64,000 nucleotides of DNA from an uncultured Tenacibaculum sp. (GCA_947493285.1 CANLQH010000009.1:1-64000); one strand, 5' to 3'; counted from the stretch's first letter, positions 37,839 to 47,347 are shown. Notes: generated by a model not told the origin, from the sequence alone. Translations and numbers: made by a program.

Positions 37839-38846
37839 ATGAAGAAAACTTTTTTTTGCATAGACGCCCATACTTGTGGCAATCCAGTTAGAGTTGTAGC
37901 TGGCGGAGGTCCTAACCTAATTGGATCCAACATGAGCGAAAAACGTCAACATTTTTTAAAAGAATACGATTGGATTCGTAAAGGTTTAATGTTTGAGCCT
38001 AGAGGTCATGACATGATGAGCGGTTCTATCCTATTCCCTCCTCATAATCCTGAAAACGATTTTGCCATATTATTTATAGAAACATCTGGTTGTTTACCAA
38101 TGTGCGGTCATGGTACAATAGGCACTATTACTATTGCTATTGAAGAAGGGTTAGTTACTCCTAAAATTCCTGGTAAAATTAAAATGGAAACTCCAGCTGG
38201 TTTGGTTGAAATAGAATATCAACAAACAGGTAAAAAAGTAGATTGGGTTAGACTAACCAATGTTAAAAGTTATTTAGCTGCTGAAAATTTAACGGTTGAT
38301 TGCCCTGAATTAGGTGAAATTAATTTTGATGTTGCATATGGAGGAAACTATTATGCAATTGTAGATCCTCAAAAGAATTTTTCTGGAGTGCATAATTTTA
38401 CAGCTTCAAAAATTATTCAATATTCTCAAGTAGTAAGAGATCGCATCAATGAAAAATATCCAAATATATTTATTCATCCAGAAAACGACACCATCAAAGA
38501 TGTTACCCACATGCTTTGGACAGGTAATCCATTAGACCCTACTTCTTCAGGTCGTAATGCAGTTTTTTATGGTGATAAAGCTATTGACAGAAGTCCTTGT
38601 GGAACCGGAACCTCAGCAAGGTTAGCCCAATTACATGCTAAAGGGAAACTTAAGACAAATGAAGAATTTATTCATGAAAGTTTTATTGGAAGCAAGTTTA
38701 TTGGTCGAGTAGAAAAAGAAACAACTTTAGCAGGAAAGCCTGCAATTATTCCAAGTATACAAGGTTGGGCTAAAGTATACGGATACAACAATATAATCAT
38801 TGATGACCAAGACGATCCATACGCACATGGATTTCAAGTAATATAA
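37839..38846 (+). CDS. 4-hydroxyproline 2-epimerase
   Basis: A 335-aa member of the proline racemase superfamily. The first catalytic Cys is in SGCLPMCGHGTIGT, and the second in DRSPCGTGTSARLA. The start DAHTCGNPVRVVAGGGP is typical. Cys at both positions fits an epimerase rather than the Thr-containing dehydratases of the family. It converts trans-4-hydroxy-L-proline to cis-4-hydroxy-D-proline, the substrate of the next gene product. Confidence 0.92.
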   Translation: MKKTFFCIDAHTCGNPVRVVAGGGPNLIGSNMSEKRQHFLKEYDWIRKGLMFEPRGHDMMSGSILFPPHNPENDFAILFIETSGCLPMCGHGTIGTITIAIEEGLVTPKIPGKIKMETPAGLVEIEYQQTGKKVDWVRLTNVKSYLAAENLTVDCPELGEINFDVAYGGNYYAIVDPQKNFSGVHNFTASKIIQYSQVVRDRINEKYPNIFIHPENDTIKDVTHMLWTGNPLDPTSSGRNAVFYGDKAIDRSPCGTGTSARLAQLHAKGKLKTNEEFIHESFIGSKFIGRVEKETTLAGKPAIIPSIQGWAKVYGYNNIIIDDQDDPYAHGFQVI

Positions 38847-38847
38847 A

Positions 38848-40095
38848 ATGAGTAAAAAAGTAGTAATTATTGGCGGCGGAATTATAGGTTTATCTTCAGC
38901 TTATTATTTACAAAAAGCTGGGCATGAGGTAACAGTTATTGATAAATCTGATTTTTCATCTGGGGCTTCTCATGTAAATGCAGGTATTATTACGCCTAGT
39001 CATATTATTTCTTTAGCTGCTCCTGGCATGATTAATAAAGGCATTAAATGGATGTTTAACTCATCTAGCCCTTTATCGATAAAATCGCGATTAGACCTTG
39101 ATTTTTTTAAATGGTCATTACTTTTTAAAAAAGCTTCTACTCATAAAAAAGTACAACAATCTATCCCTATTATTAAAGACATTAATTTATTCAGTAAAGA
39201 ACTATATGAAAATATAAAAGCTTCTGGTGATTTTGATTTCTTTTATCAAGATAAAGGCTTATTAATGTACTATAAAACTGATAAAGCAGGTGAAGAAGAA
39301 TGGAATGTAGGAAAGCAAGCGATTAAAGAAGGGTTAAAAGTTGAAAACCTAACCAAAGAAGAAGTTCAAAAACTAGAGCCTAATAATAACTTAGACATTA
39401 AAGGAGCTATATACTATCATTCAGATGCACATATGACTCCAAATGAATTTATTCCACAATTAAAATTACATTTAGAAAAAAACGGAGTTACTTTTTTAGC
39501 AAATGAAGAGGTACTAAATATTAACGTTTCTAACAATAAAACAACCTCAATAGTCACCAATAAACAAACAATATTGGCAGACGAGTATGTTTTAGCTACA
39601 GGTTCGTGGACACAAGATTTAGCTAAAAAACTACAAATAAACATTCCTATTCAGGCTGGTAAAGGTTATCGAATTAATGTAAAAGAAAAAACTGGTATTT
39701 CAATTCCAGCAATTTTAATGGAAGCAAAAGTTGCCGTTACTCCTATGAATGGTTTTACTCGATTTGCAGGAACCATGGAAATTGGAGGCATTAATCATAA
39801 AATAAATCCTACACGTGTTAAAACGATAGCCAATGCTAGCGAACAATATTATTCTGGTTTAAAAATAAAACAAGAAAATATTAACAATGCCGATTGTGGT
39901 TTACGACCTTGTTCTCCTGATGGTTTACCATATATTGGGCGCATATCTAAAGTTAAAAATGTCACCGTAGCAACTGGTCATGCAATGATGGGATGGAGTT
40001 TAGGACCAGCAACTGGAAAACTGGTTTCAGAAATTATTTCTGATGAAAAACCTAGTCTGAACTTAGCTCCTTTTAATGTAGAACGGTTTCATTAA
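38848..40095 (+). CDS. FAD-dependent D-amino acid oxidase, predicted HypO
   Basis: A 415-aa DadA-type flavoenzyme. The dinucleotide-binding motif GGGIIGLSSAYYLQKAGHEV is at the N-terminus, and the C-terminal FAD-contact pattern reads CGLRPCSPDGLPYIGR. It starts one base after the epimerase stop. It should oxidise cis-4-hydroxy-D-proline to 1-pyrroline-4-hydroxy-2-carboxylate, completing the four-enzyme route to 2-oxoglutarate. Confidence 0.9.
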   Translation: MSKKVVIIGGGIIGLSSAYYLQKAGHEVTVIDKSDFSSGASHVNAGIITPSHIISLAAPGMINKGIKWMFNSSSPLSIKSRLDLDFFKWSLLFKKASTHKKVQQSIPIIKDINLFSKELYENIKASGDFDFFYQDKGLLMYYKTDKAGEEEWNVGKQAIKEGLKVENLTKEEVQKLEPNNNLDIKGAIYYHSDAHMTPNEFIPQLKLHLEKNGVTFLANEEVLNINVSNNKTTSIVTNKQTILADEYVLATGSWTQDLAKKLQINIPIQAGKGYRINVKEKTGISIPAILMEAKVAVTPMNGFTRFAGTMEIGGINHKINPTRVKTIANASEQYYSGLKIKQENINNADCGLRPCSPDGLPYIGRISKVKNVTVATGHAMMGWSLGPATGKLVSEIISDEKPSLNLAPFNVERFH

Positions 40096-40138
40096 ATAAA
40101 AAAACACTTTAGAAATTTCTAAAGTGTTTTTTTATTTA
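40093..40138. terminator. bidirectional terminator
   Basis: A perfect palindrome centred between 40115 and 40116, core CACTTTAGAAATTTCTAAAGTG, with A and T runs. It separates the convergent hydroxyproline oxidase and dsbD genes and includes the TAA of the former. Confidence 0.9.
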
Positions 40139-40139
40139 C

Positions 40140-42122
40140 TTATTTTTTATAATTCGCTATTCCTTTTTCTAACCAATTGTAATATTCATCTACATCGGGT
40201 GTATATGCCACTGGATCTATTAAATTAGATTCATCGTGTGCCATTAGTACATAAAATGGTTGTGAATTTGCTTTATATTTTATCGTTTGCATTTCACTCC
40301 ATTTTTGACCAATATACTTTAATTTCTTTCCTGGATTTAACTTAGAATCTACAACTTCATTCTCTTCTAAAGGTCGCTTATCATCTACATATAATGATAT
40401 TAAAACTACTTTGTTTTTTAAAACGTCTAATACTTTAGGTTTTACCCAAACGTTTTGTTCCATTTTACGGCAATTCACACAAGCATGACCTGTAAAATCG
40501 ATCATAACTGGTTTTCCAACTTTTTTAGCATACGCTAACCCTTTGTCATAATCATTAAACGCCATAATATCATGTGGAGGCATTAAGTGTGCTCCTTCTG
40601 GCAATCCACCGTGATCATCATTTTGTTGATTAGTAACACTTACCGTAGCTTGTTTTGTAAAACCAACTCCGTAAGGTGATTCGCTATAATGCTGTGGTGG
40701 TGGAAAAGCACTAATTAGATTTAAAGGCGCTCCCCATAAACCAGGAATCATATAAATAGTGAATGATAAAACTAATAATCCTAAACTCAATCTACCAACT
40801 GAAATATGACTTTGAGGACTATCGTGTGGTAATTGTATTTTTCCGAACAAATAAAATGCTAATGCTCCAAAAATCGCAATCCAAATTGCAATAAACACTT
40901 CTCTTTCTAATAAATGTAATTGTAAAACTAAATCTGCATTTGATAAAAATTTAAACGCTAAAGCCAATTCTAAAAACCCTAATACTACTTTAACTGTATT
41001 TAACCATCCACCAGACTTAGGCAATGAGTTTAACCAACCAGGAAAAGCTGCAAATAATGCGAATGGTAATGCAATTGCTAAAGAGAACCCTAACATCCCC
41101 ACTATAGGTCCTATTTGACTTCCTCCAGAGGCTGCTTCAACCAATAATGTTCCAACAATAGGTCCAGTACAAGAAAATGACACAATAGCTAATGCCAATG
41201 CCATAAAGAAAATTCCTATAAATCCTCCTCTATCCGCTTGTGCATCAACTTTTGTTCCCCATGAACTTGGTAATGTAATTTCGAAAGCTCCTAAAAAAGA
41301 TGCTGCGAAAATTAATAATATTAAAAAGAATGCAATGTTAAACCATACGTTTGTTGACAATGCATTTAAAGCATCTGCTCCGAAAATTGCACTTACCAAT
41401 ATTCCTAATAAAACATATATAATAATGATTGACAATCCGTAAATAATTGCGTTACGAATTCCTGCTGCCTTACTTTTACTTTGTTTTGTAAAAAAGCTCA
41501 CCGTCATTGGAATCATCGGGAAAACACAAGGCGTTAACAGTGCTGCAAATCCTGATAAAAAAGCAATTATAAAAATGCTTAACAATCCTTTTTTATCTTT
41601 TAAAGAAGATTTTCTTGAAGTTTCAACTGATGAAACTTCATTATTCTCTTTTGAAGCTGCTTTACCTAAATTAAAAACTAAATCTATTTCTTTAGGTGGC
41701 AAGCATTGCTCGTCTGTACAGGCAATAAATTCAACAAAAGCATTAATTTTTTTAACCTGATCATCTACTAAATCTATTTCTTGAATAAACTCTGCTGTGT
41801 GAGCAAATGATTTGATACTCATTCCCTCCTCGTTAAAAAGCTTTGTGAATTTAATTTCACCTTTTGGTTCCTTAGTATTTCCAATCAATTTTATTTTACC
41901 ACCATCGTCATCATATGTAAAAGTGGTTGGTATTGGACCTCCTTTGGGTACTTCTTGAGAATATAAATGCCAACTATCTTTTATTTTAGCAACACTTATT
42001 AGCTTGTACTTAGTTTCTGAAACTTTTTCTACTTTCGTTTCCCACTGAATTGGATTGTATATTTGACTAAATCCGCTAGCAACAATAGCTAAGCAGAATA
42101 ATATTGCAAGAACTTTTTTCAT
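40140..42122 (-). CDS. dsbD: thiol:disulfide interchange protein DsbD
   Basis: Full-length DsbD-type reductase (660 aa) moving electrons from cytoplasmic thioredoxin to the periplasm. It shows a signal peptide, the N-terminal DsbD-alpha domain ([16 protein letters not shown], with a Cys pair in [12 protein letters not shown]) and an eight-helix membrane domain with Cys in [11 protein letters not shown] and [10 protein letters not shown]. The C-terminal thioredoxin domain has CVNC. Minus strand, 20 bases after a stand-alone N-terminal-domain paralogue. Confidence 0.94.
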   Translation of the reverse strand: MKKVLAILFCLAIVASGFSQIYNPIQWETKVEKVSETKYKLISVAKIKDSWHLYSQEVPKGGPIPTTFTYDDDGGKIKLIGNTKEPKGEIKFTKLFNEEGMSIKSFAHTAEFIQEIDLVDDQVKKINAFVEFIACTDEQCLPPKEIDLVFNLGKAASKENNEVSSVETSRKSSLKDKKGLLSIFIIAFLSGFAALLTPCVFPMIPMTVSFFTKQSKSKAAGIRNAIIYGLSIIIIYVLLGILVSAIFGADALNALSTNVWFNIAFFLILLIFAASFLGAFEITLPSSWGTKVDAQADRGGFIGIFFMALALAIVSFSCTGPIVGTLLVEAASGGSQIGPIVGMLGFSLAIALPFALFAAFPGWLNSLPKSGGWLNTVKVVLGFLELALAFKFLSNADLVLQLHLLEREVFIAIWIAIFGALAFYLFGKIQLPHDSPQSHISVGRLSLGLLVLSFTIYMIPGLWGAPLNLISAFPPPQHYSESPYGVGFTKQATVSVTNQQNDDHGGLPEGAHLMPPHDIMAFNDYDKGLAYAKKVGKPVMIDFTGHACVNCRKMEQNVWVKPKVLDVLKNKVVLISLYVDDKRPLEENEVVDSKLNPGKKLKYIGQKWSEMQTIKYKANSQPFYVLMAHDESNLIDPVAYTPDVDEYYNWLEKGIANYKK

Positions 42123-42142
42123 TTAAAAATATATTGAGGGAT

Positions 42143-42589
42143 TTAATTTACTTTAAAAGTTAATTCAACTTCTTTTGGAGGCAAACAATTTTCTCCAGAA
42201 CAAACCATATATTCTACAGTTCCGCTTATAGTAAATTTTTCAGTAGTTTTTAATCTAATTTTTTGAGTAAATACAGCTTTATTATCAAAATATTTAATGC
42301 GCATATCAAACATATCATCGTCAACTGTATGCCCCTCTCCTTCTTTTGTGTTACCTTTTTTAAGATAACGTTGATCACCAGTAAAACTAAATAACGTAGG
42401 AATTGGACCTCCTTTAGGAATCTCTTGCGAATATAAATGCCAATCAGCTTCAATATTAGCTGTAGCTATTAATACACTTTCTTTATCTGATATTTTTTTT
42501 ACTGAAGTTTTCCACTTTACAGGATCATGTACCTGAGCATTAGAAACGTATGAAATAGCTAATGCTAAAAAAAGAAGTACTTTTCTCAT
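42143..42589 (-). CDS. stand-alone DsbD N-terminal domain protein
   Basis: A 148-aa exported protein (signal peptide MRKVLLFLALAISYVSNAQ) that aligns over its whole length with the first domain of the following dsbD product: shared [25 protein letters not shown] and CSGENCLPPKEVELTF. The Cys pair (VCSGENC) is kept, so it may accept electrons from the DsbD membrane domain and act as an extra periplasmic carrier. It probably arose by domain duplication and is cotranscribed with dsbD. Confidence 0.88.
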   Translation of the reverse strand: MRKVLLFLALAISYVSNAQVHDPVKWKTSVKKISDKESVLIATANIEADWHLYSQEIPKGGPIPTLFSFTGDQRYLKKGNTKEGEGHTVDDDMFDMRIKYFDNKAVFTQKIRLKTTEKFTISGTVEYMVCSGENCLPPKEVELTFKVN

Positions 42590-43059
42590 TATTAATATAT
42601 TAATATTTAATCCGTAAAAATAAGATGTTTATCTTTTAAAACCCCTATTCAATAAAAAAATTAACATTTAAGATTATGCACAAAAAAAGAGCAATCATTT
42701 CTGATTACTCTTAACTAGTAGCGGGAACTGGACTCGAACCAGTGACCTTCGGGTTATGAGTTCGAAGGAATACCTCTTTTCACGCTTTTTACACTTATTT
42801 TTTTATAAAACTGTTTACGAAACCGTTTACGGTAAATTAAACATATATTCTGATGTAAATTTAACCATTTTCTACATTACGCAATAAGTATTTTTAATGT
42901 ATTTTCATTTCAACCTGCAATGAAACAACATCTCCTTACATTTTAAATATAAAAACACCAAGTAAAAACAACGCATTTTCAAAGCACCAATAACAAACTA
43001 AAATACAAATAGTTATGATTAAAAATAATTATATTTATATAAATTAAGTTATATAGAAG
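42590..43059. other. 470-base boundary region without a gene
   Basis: This gap joins core chromosome and island. It holds the promoter side of the minus-strand dsbD-N gene (42590-42660), the tRNA-Met fragment (42719-42762), two direct GTTTACG repeats 12 bases apart (42813 and 42825) that could be recombinase arm sites, and A/T-rich DNA up to the recombinase ATG. No ORF is supported. Confidence 0.7.
42719..42762 (-). other. att site: 3' half of initiator tRNA-Met (CAT)
   Basis: Read on the minus strand, the sequence gives anticodon loop CTCATAA, the 3' anticodon stem CCCGA, variable loop AGGTC, a complete T arm ACTGG-TTCGAGT-CCAGT and the acceptor strand TCCCGCT plus discriminator A at 42719. 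Three consecutive C at 39-41 point to the initiator tRNA. The D arm, the 5' acceptor strand and the paired 5' anticodon stem are missing, so it is not a functional gene. Such fragments mark integration of an element into a tRNA gene. Around the anticodon lies CCTTCG-N11-CGAAGG, a possible recombinase core. Confidence 0.8.
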
Positions 43060-44182
43060 ATGAAAGAATTGCCTCTAATTTTACTAGAACAAAAAAGTCA
43101 TAGAAAAGTTCATCAATTATTGGTTAAGTTTAAATACAATGAAAATTTAATCAATCTAATAAGAAAAATTCCAAATGTAAATTGGAGTTCTTCATTAAAA
43201 TCTTGGTATATAAAAGACACACTAGATAATTTAAATTTAATTCTTAACACTTTTAAAAATAAAGCAACTATTGACCAAAGTAAATTATCAAGAAAAAATG
43301 CTTTTAAGAGGAATTTAACCGATGAACAAAGGAAACTGCTAAACAATTTTCATCTCTATTTAAAAGGAAAAAGATATAGTCGAAGTACAATACAGACTTA
43401 TACTTTTTTTATTGCAGATTTCGTAAATTTCTACACAAAAGTATCTTTAGAAAATCTCACAAACAGAACGGAATTATTCTATTAGTTCGCAAAGACAATT
43501 TATAAGTGCTTTAAAAATTTTCATAAACTTTTACCCATATACAAAAATTAATAATCTAAAATTAGAAAGACCTAAAAAGTCACGCAAACTTCCAAATGTT
43601 TTATCACAAGAAGAAGTTTTAAATATTATTCGATGCACTCAAAATTTAAAACACCGCGCTATTATATCTTTAATTTATTCTTGCGGATTAAGGGTAAGTG
43701 AATTAGTAAATTTGAAATTAGTCGACTTCCATATTGAAAGAAAACAAGTAATTATTAAAAATGGAAAAGGAAGAAAAGATCGATATGTAAGTTTAGCTGA
43801 GAGCTTTTTACCTCTTCTATCTAATTACTATAATACTTTTAAGCCTTCTATATATTTCGTTGAAGGGCAAAAAGGAGGAAAATATAGCACTGAAAGTATT
43901 AGACAATTTTTAAGAAGAAGCTGCAAAAAAGCTCATATTAACAAAACCGTTACACCACATACACTAAGACATAGTTATGCTACTCATTTATTAGAAAACG
44001 GTGTTGACATAAGATATATACAATCTTTACTAGGTCATGCAAAACCTGAAACCACAATGATTTACACTCATGTAAAAAGGAAAGATTTAATGGAAATTCA
44101 AAACCCATTAGATATGGCGTTACAGAAGTTAAAACACATGGATAAAAAAAATAGAAATATTTTATTATCCGGAGATATTTAA
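43060..44182 (+). pseudogene. XerC/IntI-like tyrosine recombinase, frameshifted
   Basis: Two frames make up one recombinase. The N-terminal part (43060-43485, 141 aa) carries an extra N-terminal domain and the SAM-like core-binding domain (YLKGKRYSRSTIQTYTFFI). It then runs into TAG at about 43483. The other frame continues the protein from about 43466 (ISSQRQFISALKIFINFYP) to 44182 and holds the whole catalytic set: Arg in CGLRVSEL, Lys in NGKGRKDR, HTLRH, LGHAKPETT and nucleophile Tyr in TMIYTHV. One base lost or gained near 43466-43480 restores it. The C-terminal end (TMIYTHV...NPLD) resembles IntI proteins, but the IntI-specific insertion before HxxR is not evident. Confidence 0.88.
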
Positions 44183-44249
44183 CCTAAAAACAATATATTT
44201 GATTGTATATAACCAGTTGTACCCAATTAAAATCAACCATTGAGCTTAA
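44183..44249 (+). other. attI-like core and cassette 1 leader
   Basis: Between the recombinase stop and the first cassette gene lies GTTGTACCCA (44216-44225) with the expected crossover after G44216. Its reverse complement TGGGTACAAC closes cassette 1 at 45475-45484 (10 of 10). No left core or inner stem like those of the attC-like sites precedes it, which fits a simple attI rather than an attC. Confidence 0.65.
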
Positions 44250-45473
44250 ATGAAAATAACTGAATTAAGAGATTACCAAATTGAATTTGAAAAAATTAGA
44301 GCGGACTTTAATTCAGGATTTAAAGAAATAAACAGCTTACGGAAAAAATTCACTTCTGACTATCCAACCAGCCGAATTCGGACATTAACACTTGACGAAT
44401 ATGTTACTGGAAAAGGTGGACAAACATTCTGCAACCGAATAGAAAATGACCTTAACGAATGGGGAAATATTCACGGAAGTTTCGCTGCAAAATTCGGAGT
44501 TTATTATGGGAAATTTGGTGAAAACTCAACTTCAAAATACAGAATTGGACGTAAAGAATACGGAACAGATGAAAATATAGCTCTTAAAAAAATTCTTTCA
44601 GCTATAATTGAACTGATTGAAAATAAAGACGATTTAGCGATTTTAAAGAAAAATCCAATTTCACCAATGTTCAAAGGAAAAATCTTGTCAGTTTATAATC
44701 CAAATGAATTTTTAAACATATTTTCTGCAAAACACCTGAATTACTTTATAAACAATCTTGGTTTAGATAATGACTCAAAATCGGAATTAGATAAACAAGC
44801 TTTACTACTTGACTTTAAGAATAGTGACAAAGTAATGAAAGAATGGAGTATATATGAATTTAGCAAATTCTTGTATTCTTCATTTGGCAGACCTAATGAC
44901 GAAATCAAGGAAGAAAATATTTCAAAAGAACTCAAAAAGTTTAATCTCAAAGATTTCCCCCCAATTGAGAGTTTGAAATTTGACTATGTTGAATTACAAA
45001 CCAATGAACTTCCAGAACCAACCGAAAAGAAGAAGAACAAAGAAACGAAAGTTGATTATTCAAATCGTTCAAGAAAGTTTAAGCGAATTGGAGACAGAGG
45101 CGAACAAATTGTTTTAAGAGCAGAAAAACAATTCTTAAACAAAAATAGAAGAAAAGATTTGGCAGAATTGGTCGACCAAATTTCAGAAAGAGATGATAGT
45201 GTTGGATATGACATAAAATCTTATGAATTGGATGGAACAGAGAAGTTGATTGAGGTTAAGTCTACTTTGCGAAAAATAGGAAATAGTAATATCTTTCTTT
45301 CTGCAAACGAATTGCAAGTTGCGGAAAATAAAGAAAACTATTATTTCTACATTATCTATGAAGTTGGTAGTAAAAGACCAAAAATATGGAAAGTGAGAAG
45401 TTCAGATTTCCTAAACGACAGTAATATCGTGAAAGAACCGATTTTATATAAACTAAAAATGAACACAAAATAA
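44250..45473 (+). CDS. DUF3883-like putative nuclease (cassette 1)
   Basis: A 407-aa protein and the first cassette gene, 33 bases after the crossover. The C-terminal region (about 280-400) resembles DUF3883/NO VEIN-type domains: GDRGEQIVLRAEKQFL, then VGYDIKSYELDGTEKLIEVKST. The D-x(n)-ExK pattern fits a PD-(D/E)xK nuclease. The N-terminal half with GGQTFCNRIENDLNEWGNIHG is reminiscent of restriction-associated modules but is not assigned. DUF3883 domains occur in restriction-like defence proteins, so an antiphage role is plausible but inferred. Confidence 0.75.
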   Translation: MKITELRDYQIEFEKIRADFNSGFKEINSLRKKFTSDYPTSRIRTLTLDEYVTGKGGQTFCNRIENDLNEWGNIHGSFAAKFGVYYGKFGENSTSKYRIGRKEYGTDENIALKKILSAIIELIENKDDLAILKKNPISPMFKGKILSVYNPNEFLNIFSAKHLNYFINNLGLDNDSKSELDKQALLLDFKNSDKVMKEWSIYEFSKFLYSSFGRPNDEIKEENISKELKKFNLKDFPPIESLKFDYVELQTNELPEPTEKKKNKETKVDYSNRSRKFKRIGDRGEQIVLRAEKQFLNKNRRKDLAELVDQISERDDSVGYDIKSYELDGTEKLIEVKSTLRKIGNSNIFLSANELQVAENKENYYFYIIYEVGSKRPKIWKVRSSDFLNDSNIVKEPILYKLKMNTK

Positions 45474-45474
45474 C

Positions 45475-45612
45475 TGGGTACAACAATGGCTATAAGTAAT
45501 TGCTTGTTCTCGCCTACTTCTGAAAATCCTCTCGGATTTTCAGTTTGGTGTGTACTTGCAAAGTTAACTGCTAAACCACGCAACTACTCATAGCCGAGAC
45601 CGTTAGCCACAA
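45475..45612 (+). repeat. attC-like site 1
   Basis: Left core TGGGTACAAC (45475-45484) matches the reverse complement of the cassette 1 start at 10 of 10. Right core GTTAGCCACA begins at 45602. Inner stems GGCTATaAGTAaTTGC and its partner pair except at two left-A/right-C positions (lower case). The internal loop is 3 nt against 6. The central loop carries a GAAAATC...GATTTTC hairpin also seen in sites 9 and 11. Confidence 0.85.
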
Positions 45613-45635
45613 TACCCAAAAACCACAATTAAAGA

Positions 45636-46532
45636 TTGGAAATTGATTTAAAAACTTTCATTGCACTTAAAGAATTACATCTTATTGATTCTGTTCCAGA
45701 CACATTCGAAAGTTTGGAACTAATCACTAAAGCAAGTACTGAATTAATTCAATCCATTTACGATTCAAAGCCAGAACTTGGAGAAGGCGAAGTATTTATA
45801 GAAACGTTATCAATAAAAATTTTACTTGCTACCAAAAGTATTATCGAATTGGGAAAAGGAACAAAAGTTTCTGCGCTAACCAAAGATAGCAATGTCAAAC
45901 TATTAGATTTTCCTTCAATCAATATTTTAACTCGTTCAATAATTGAAGCCTTTTTAACTTTAGAATATCTATTTTTCAATGATTTGAGCGTTGAGGAAAG
46001 GAATTTTCGATTCTATATTTGGCAGATTTCTGGATATAAAGCAAGGCAAGGTTTCTTTAACGAAAGAGGAATATTAAAGGAAAACGTGAATGAAAAACTT
46101 AAAACAGAATTGGTCGAAATTAAGCGATTAAAAGCAATAATTGAACAATCACCTTTTTATAAAAACATTGGAAAACAAAGTTTGTGGAAATTGGATACTT
46201 TCGGACTTCCTCGATTAGTAAGTTGGATAAAACTAATTAAGCAAAGTATTCTAAAGACAACAATTTTTGAAACTTCATATAAGTTATATTCGAATTATGC
46301 TCATTCTGAATTTATTTCACTAATTCAAATAAATGGACGAGAAACTCTGAATAAAGGCTCTAAAGAAAATGACAATTCTGTATTGAATTCTTTGAGAGTT
46401 ATAAAAATGATAAATTGTATTGCCATAGTCGGTTTGAAAGACAAGTTTGATTTTGCTTCAAAAGTATTTGAACAATATGACGAGGAAACTAAAACAACTA
46501 TTCTCTTTTGGAATGAATTCGGAACGGAATAA
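45636..46532 (+). CDS. unknown helical protein (cassette 2)
   Basis: A 298-aa protein, only gene of cassette 2. It starts at TTG 45636; there is no in-frame ATG until far inside. It is predominantly alpha-helical, with LTRSIIEAFLTLEYLFFNDLSVEERNF-like segments and a YSNYAHSEFISL motif near the C-terminus that recalls DUF5677-type proteins. That resemblance is weak and gives no activity. No signal peptide or membrane helix, so probably cytoplasmic. Confidence 0.7.
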   Translation: MEIDLKTFIALKELHLIDSVPDTFESLELITKASTELIQSIYDSKPELGEGEVFIETLSIKILLATKSIIELGKGTKVSALTKDSNVKLLDFPSINILTRSIIEAFLTLEYLFFNDLSVEERNFRFYIWQISGYKARQGFFNERGILKENVNEKLKTELVEIKRLKAIIEQSPFYKNIGKQSLWKLDTFGLPRLVSWIKLIKQSILKTTIFETSYKLYSNYAHSEFISLIQINGRETLNKGSKENDNSVLNSLRVIKMINCIAIVGLKDKFDFASKVFEQYDEETKTTILFWNEFGTE

Positions 46533-46741
46533 GTACTGTGGCTAACAACGTGTATAAAACATAGCTAATATAGGCTTTCCGAGAGGTTTGTGTATATTTA
46601 CAAAGACCGCCAAATTTTTAAATTTGGCTTTTAAAATAAAAAAGTAAAAACAAAACATAAAAATTCGGCTCTGTGTTAATCCGAAAAGTTAGTGTCTTTT
46701 TGCACGCTACGTTTCATACACAAGTCCGTTGGCAATAATTA
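46533..46741 (+). repeat. attC-like site 2
   Basis: Left core 46533-46546 matches the reverse complement of the cassette 2 start (45602-45615) at 13 of 14. Right core GTTGGCAATA begins at 46728. Inner stem GTGTATaAAACaTAGC with left-A/right-C at positions 7 and 12; internal loop 3 against 6 nt. Long central loop with an AAATTT-type hairpin and CCGAAAAGTTAGTG. Confidence 0.85.
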
Positions 46742-46743
46742 AA

Positions 46744-47322
46744 ATGAACATCGAGAATTTCATCACAGACAGAAAAACAATTGAAAAATTGACATCTGAA
46801 ATGACCCAAATCGAAAGTGATGGATGGGAAACCAAATATATTGACCAAAGAGACCAATCTGAATGGTTAGAAGTTCCACTTGAATCAGAATATCACGGAG
46901 GAGGAAATCCAATATTATTCAGGTTGCCGAAACCAACTCAAACGGAATTGATTAAAATTTTGACTAAATCAACGGAATTGAATCAAATATCGGCTATTTC
47001 TTGCTTATTGAAGGAGTCTGAATTTGACAAATCTGACAAACACAATGAATATCGAGAGGAACTAATAATTGAATTGGAAAAAATAATCAATGACAAAGAT
47101 TTTAAATGGAACAGGTTTGAAAAAAAACGATTTACGACAATTATTTACGACAGTGATTTGAATTTTCCACACAACCAAAGAGAGAGTTTAGGAAAAAAAT
47201 ATAGTGAGGTAGAGAGCGACTATCAGTATTATAAAAACATAGCTGAAAGAGCTGAAAAAATAATCTCTCTTGCGAACAAAAATAATTCGATACTAAAAAG
47301 AATTAAAACATTGTTTGATTAG
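46744..47322 (+). CDS. unknown soluble protein (cassette 3)
   Basis: A 192-aa protein from ATG 46744, 15 bases after the cassette crossover; an upstream in-frame TTG at 46729 would read through the core itself. Charged, rich in Glu and Lys, no signal peptide or transmembrane helix. Conserved-looking stretch EVPLESEYHGGGNPILFRLP near residue 45, then helical. I do not recognise the family. Confidence 0.7.
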   Translation: MNIENFITDRKTIEKLTSEMTQIESDGWETKYIDQRDQSEWLEVPLESEYHGGGNPILFRLPKPTQTELIKILTKSTELNQISAISCLLKESEFDKSDKHNEYREELIIELEKIINDKDFKWNRFEKKRFTTIIYDSDLNFPHNQRESLGKKYSEVESDYQYYKNIAERAEKIISLANKNNSILKRIKTLFD

Positions 47323-47347
47323 AAAAGTAAAATAACTGAATGAGAAA

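Noticed and set aside
42719..42800. A complete tRNA-Met gene on the minus strand
   Set aside because: Only the T arm, variable loop, anticodon loop and 3' acceptor strand are present; no D arm or 5' acceptor strand follows within the needed distance.
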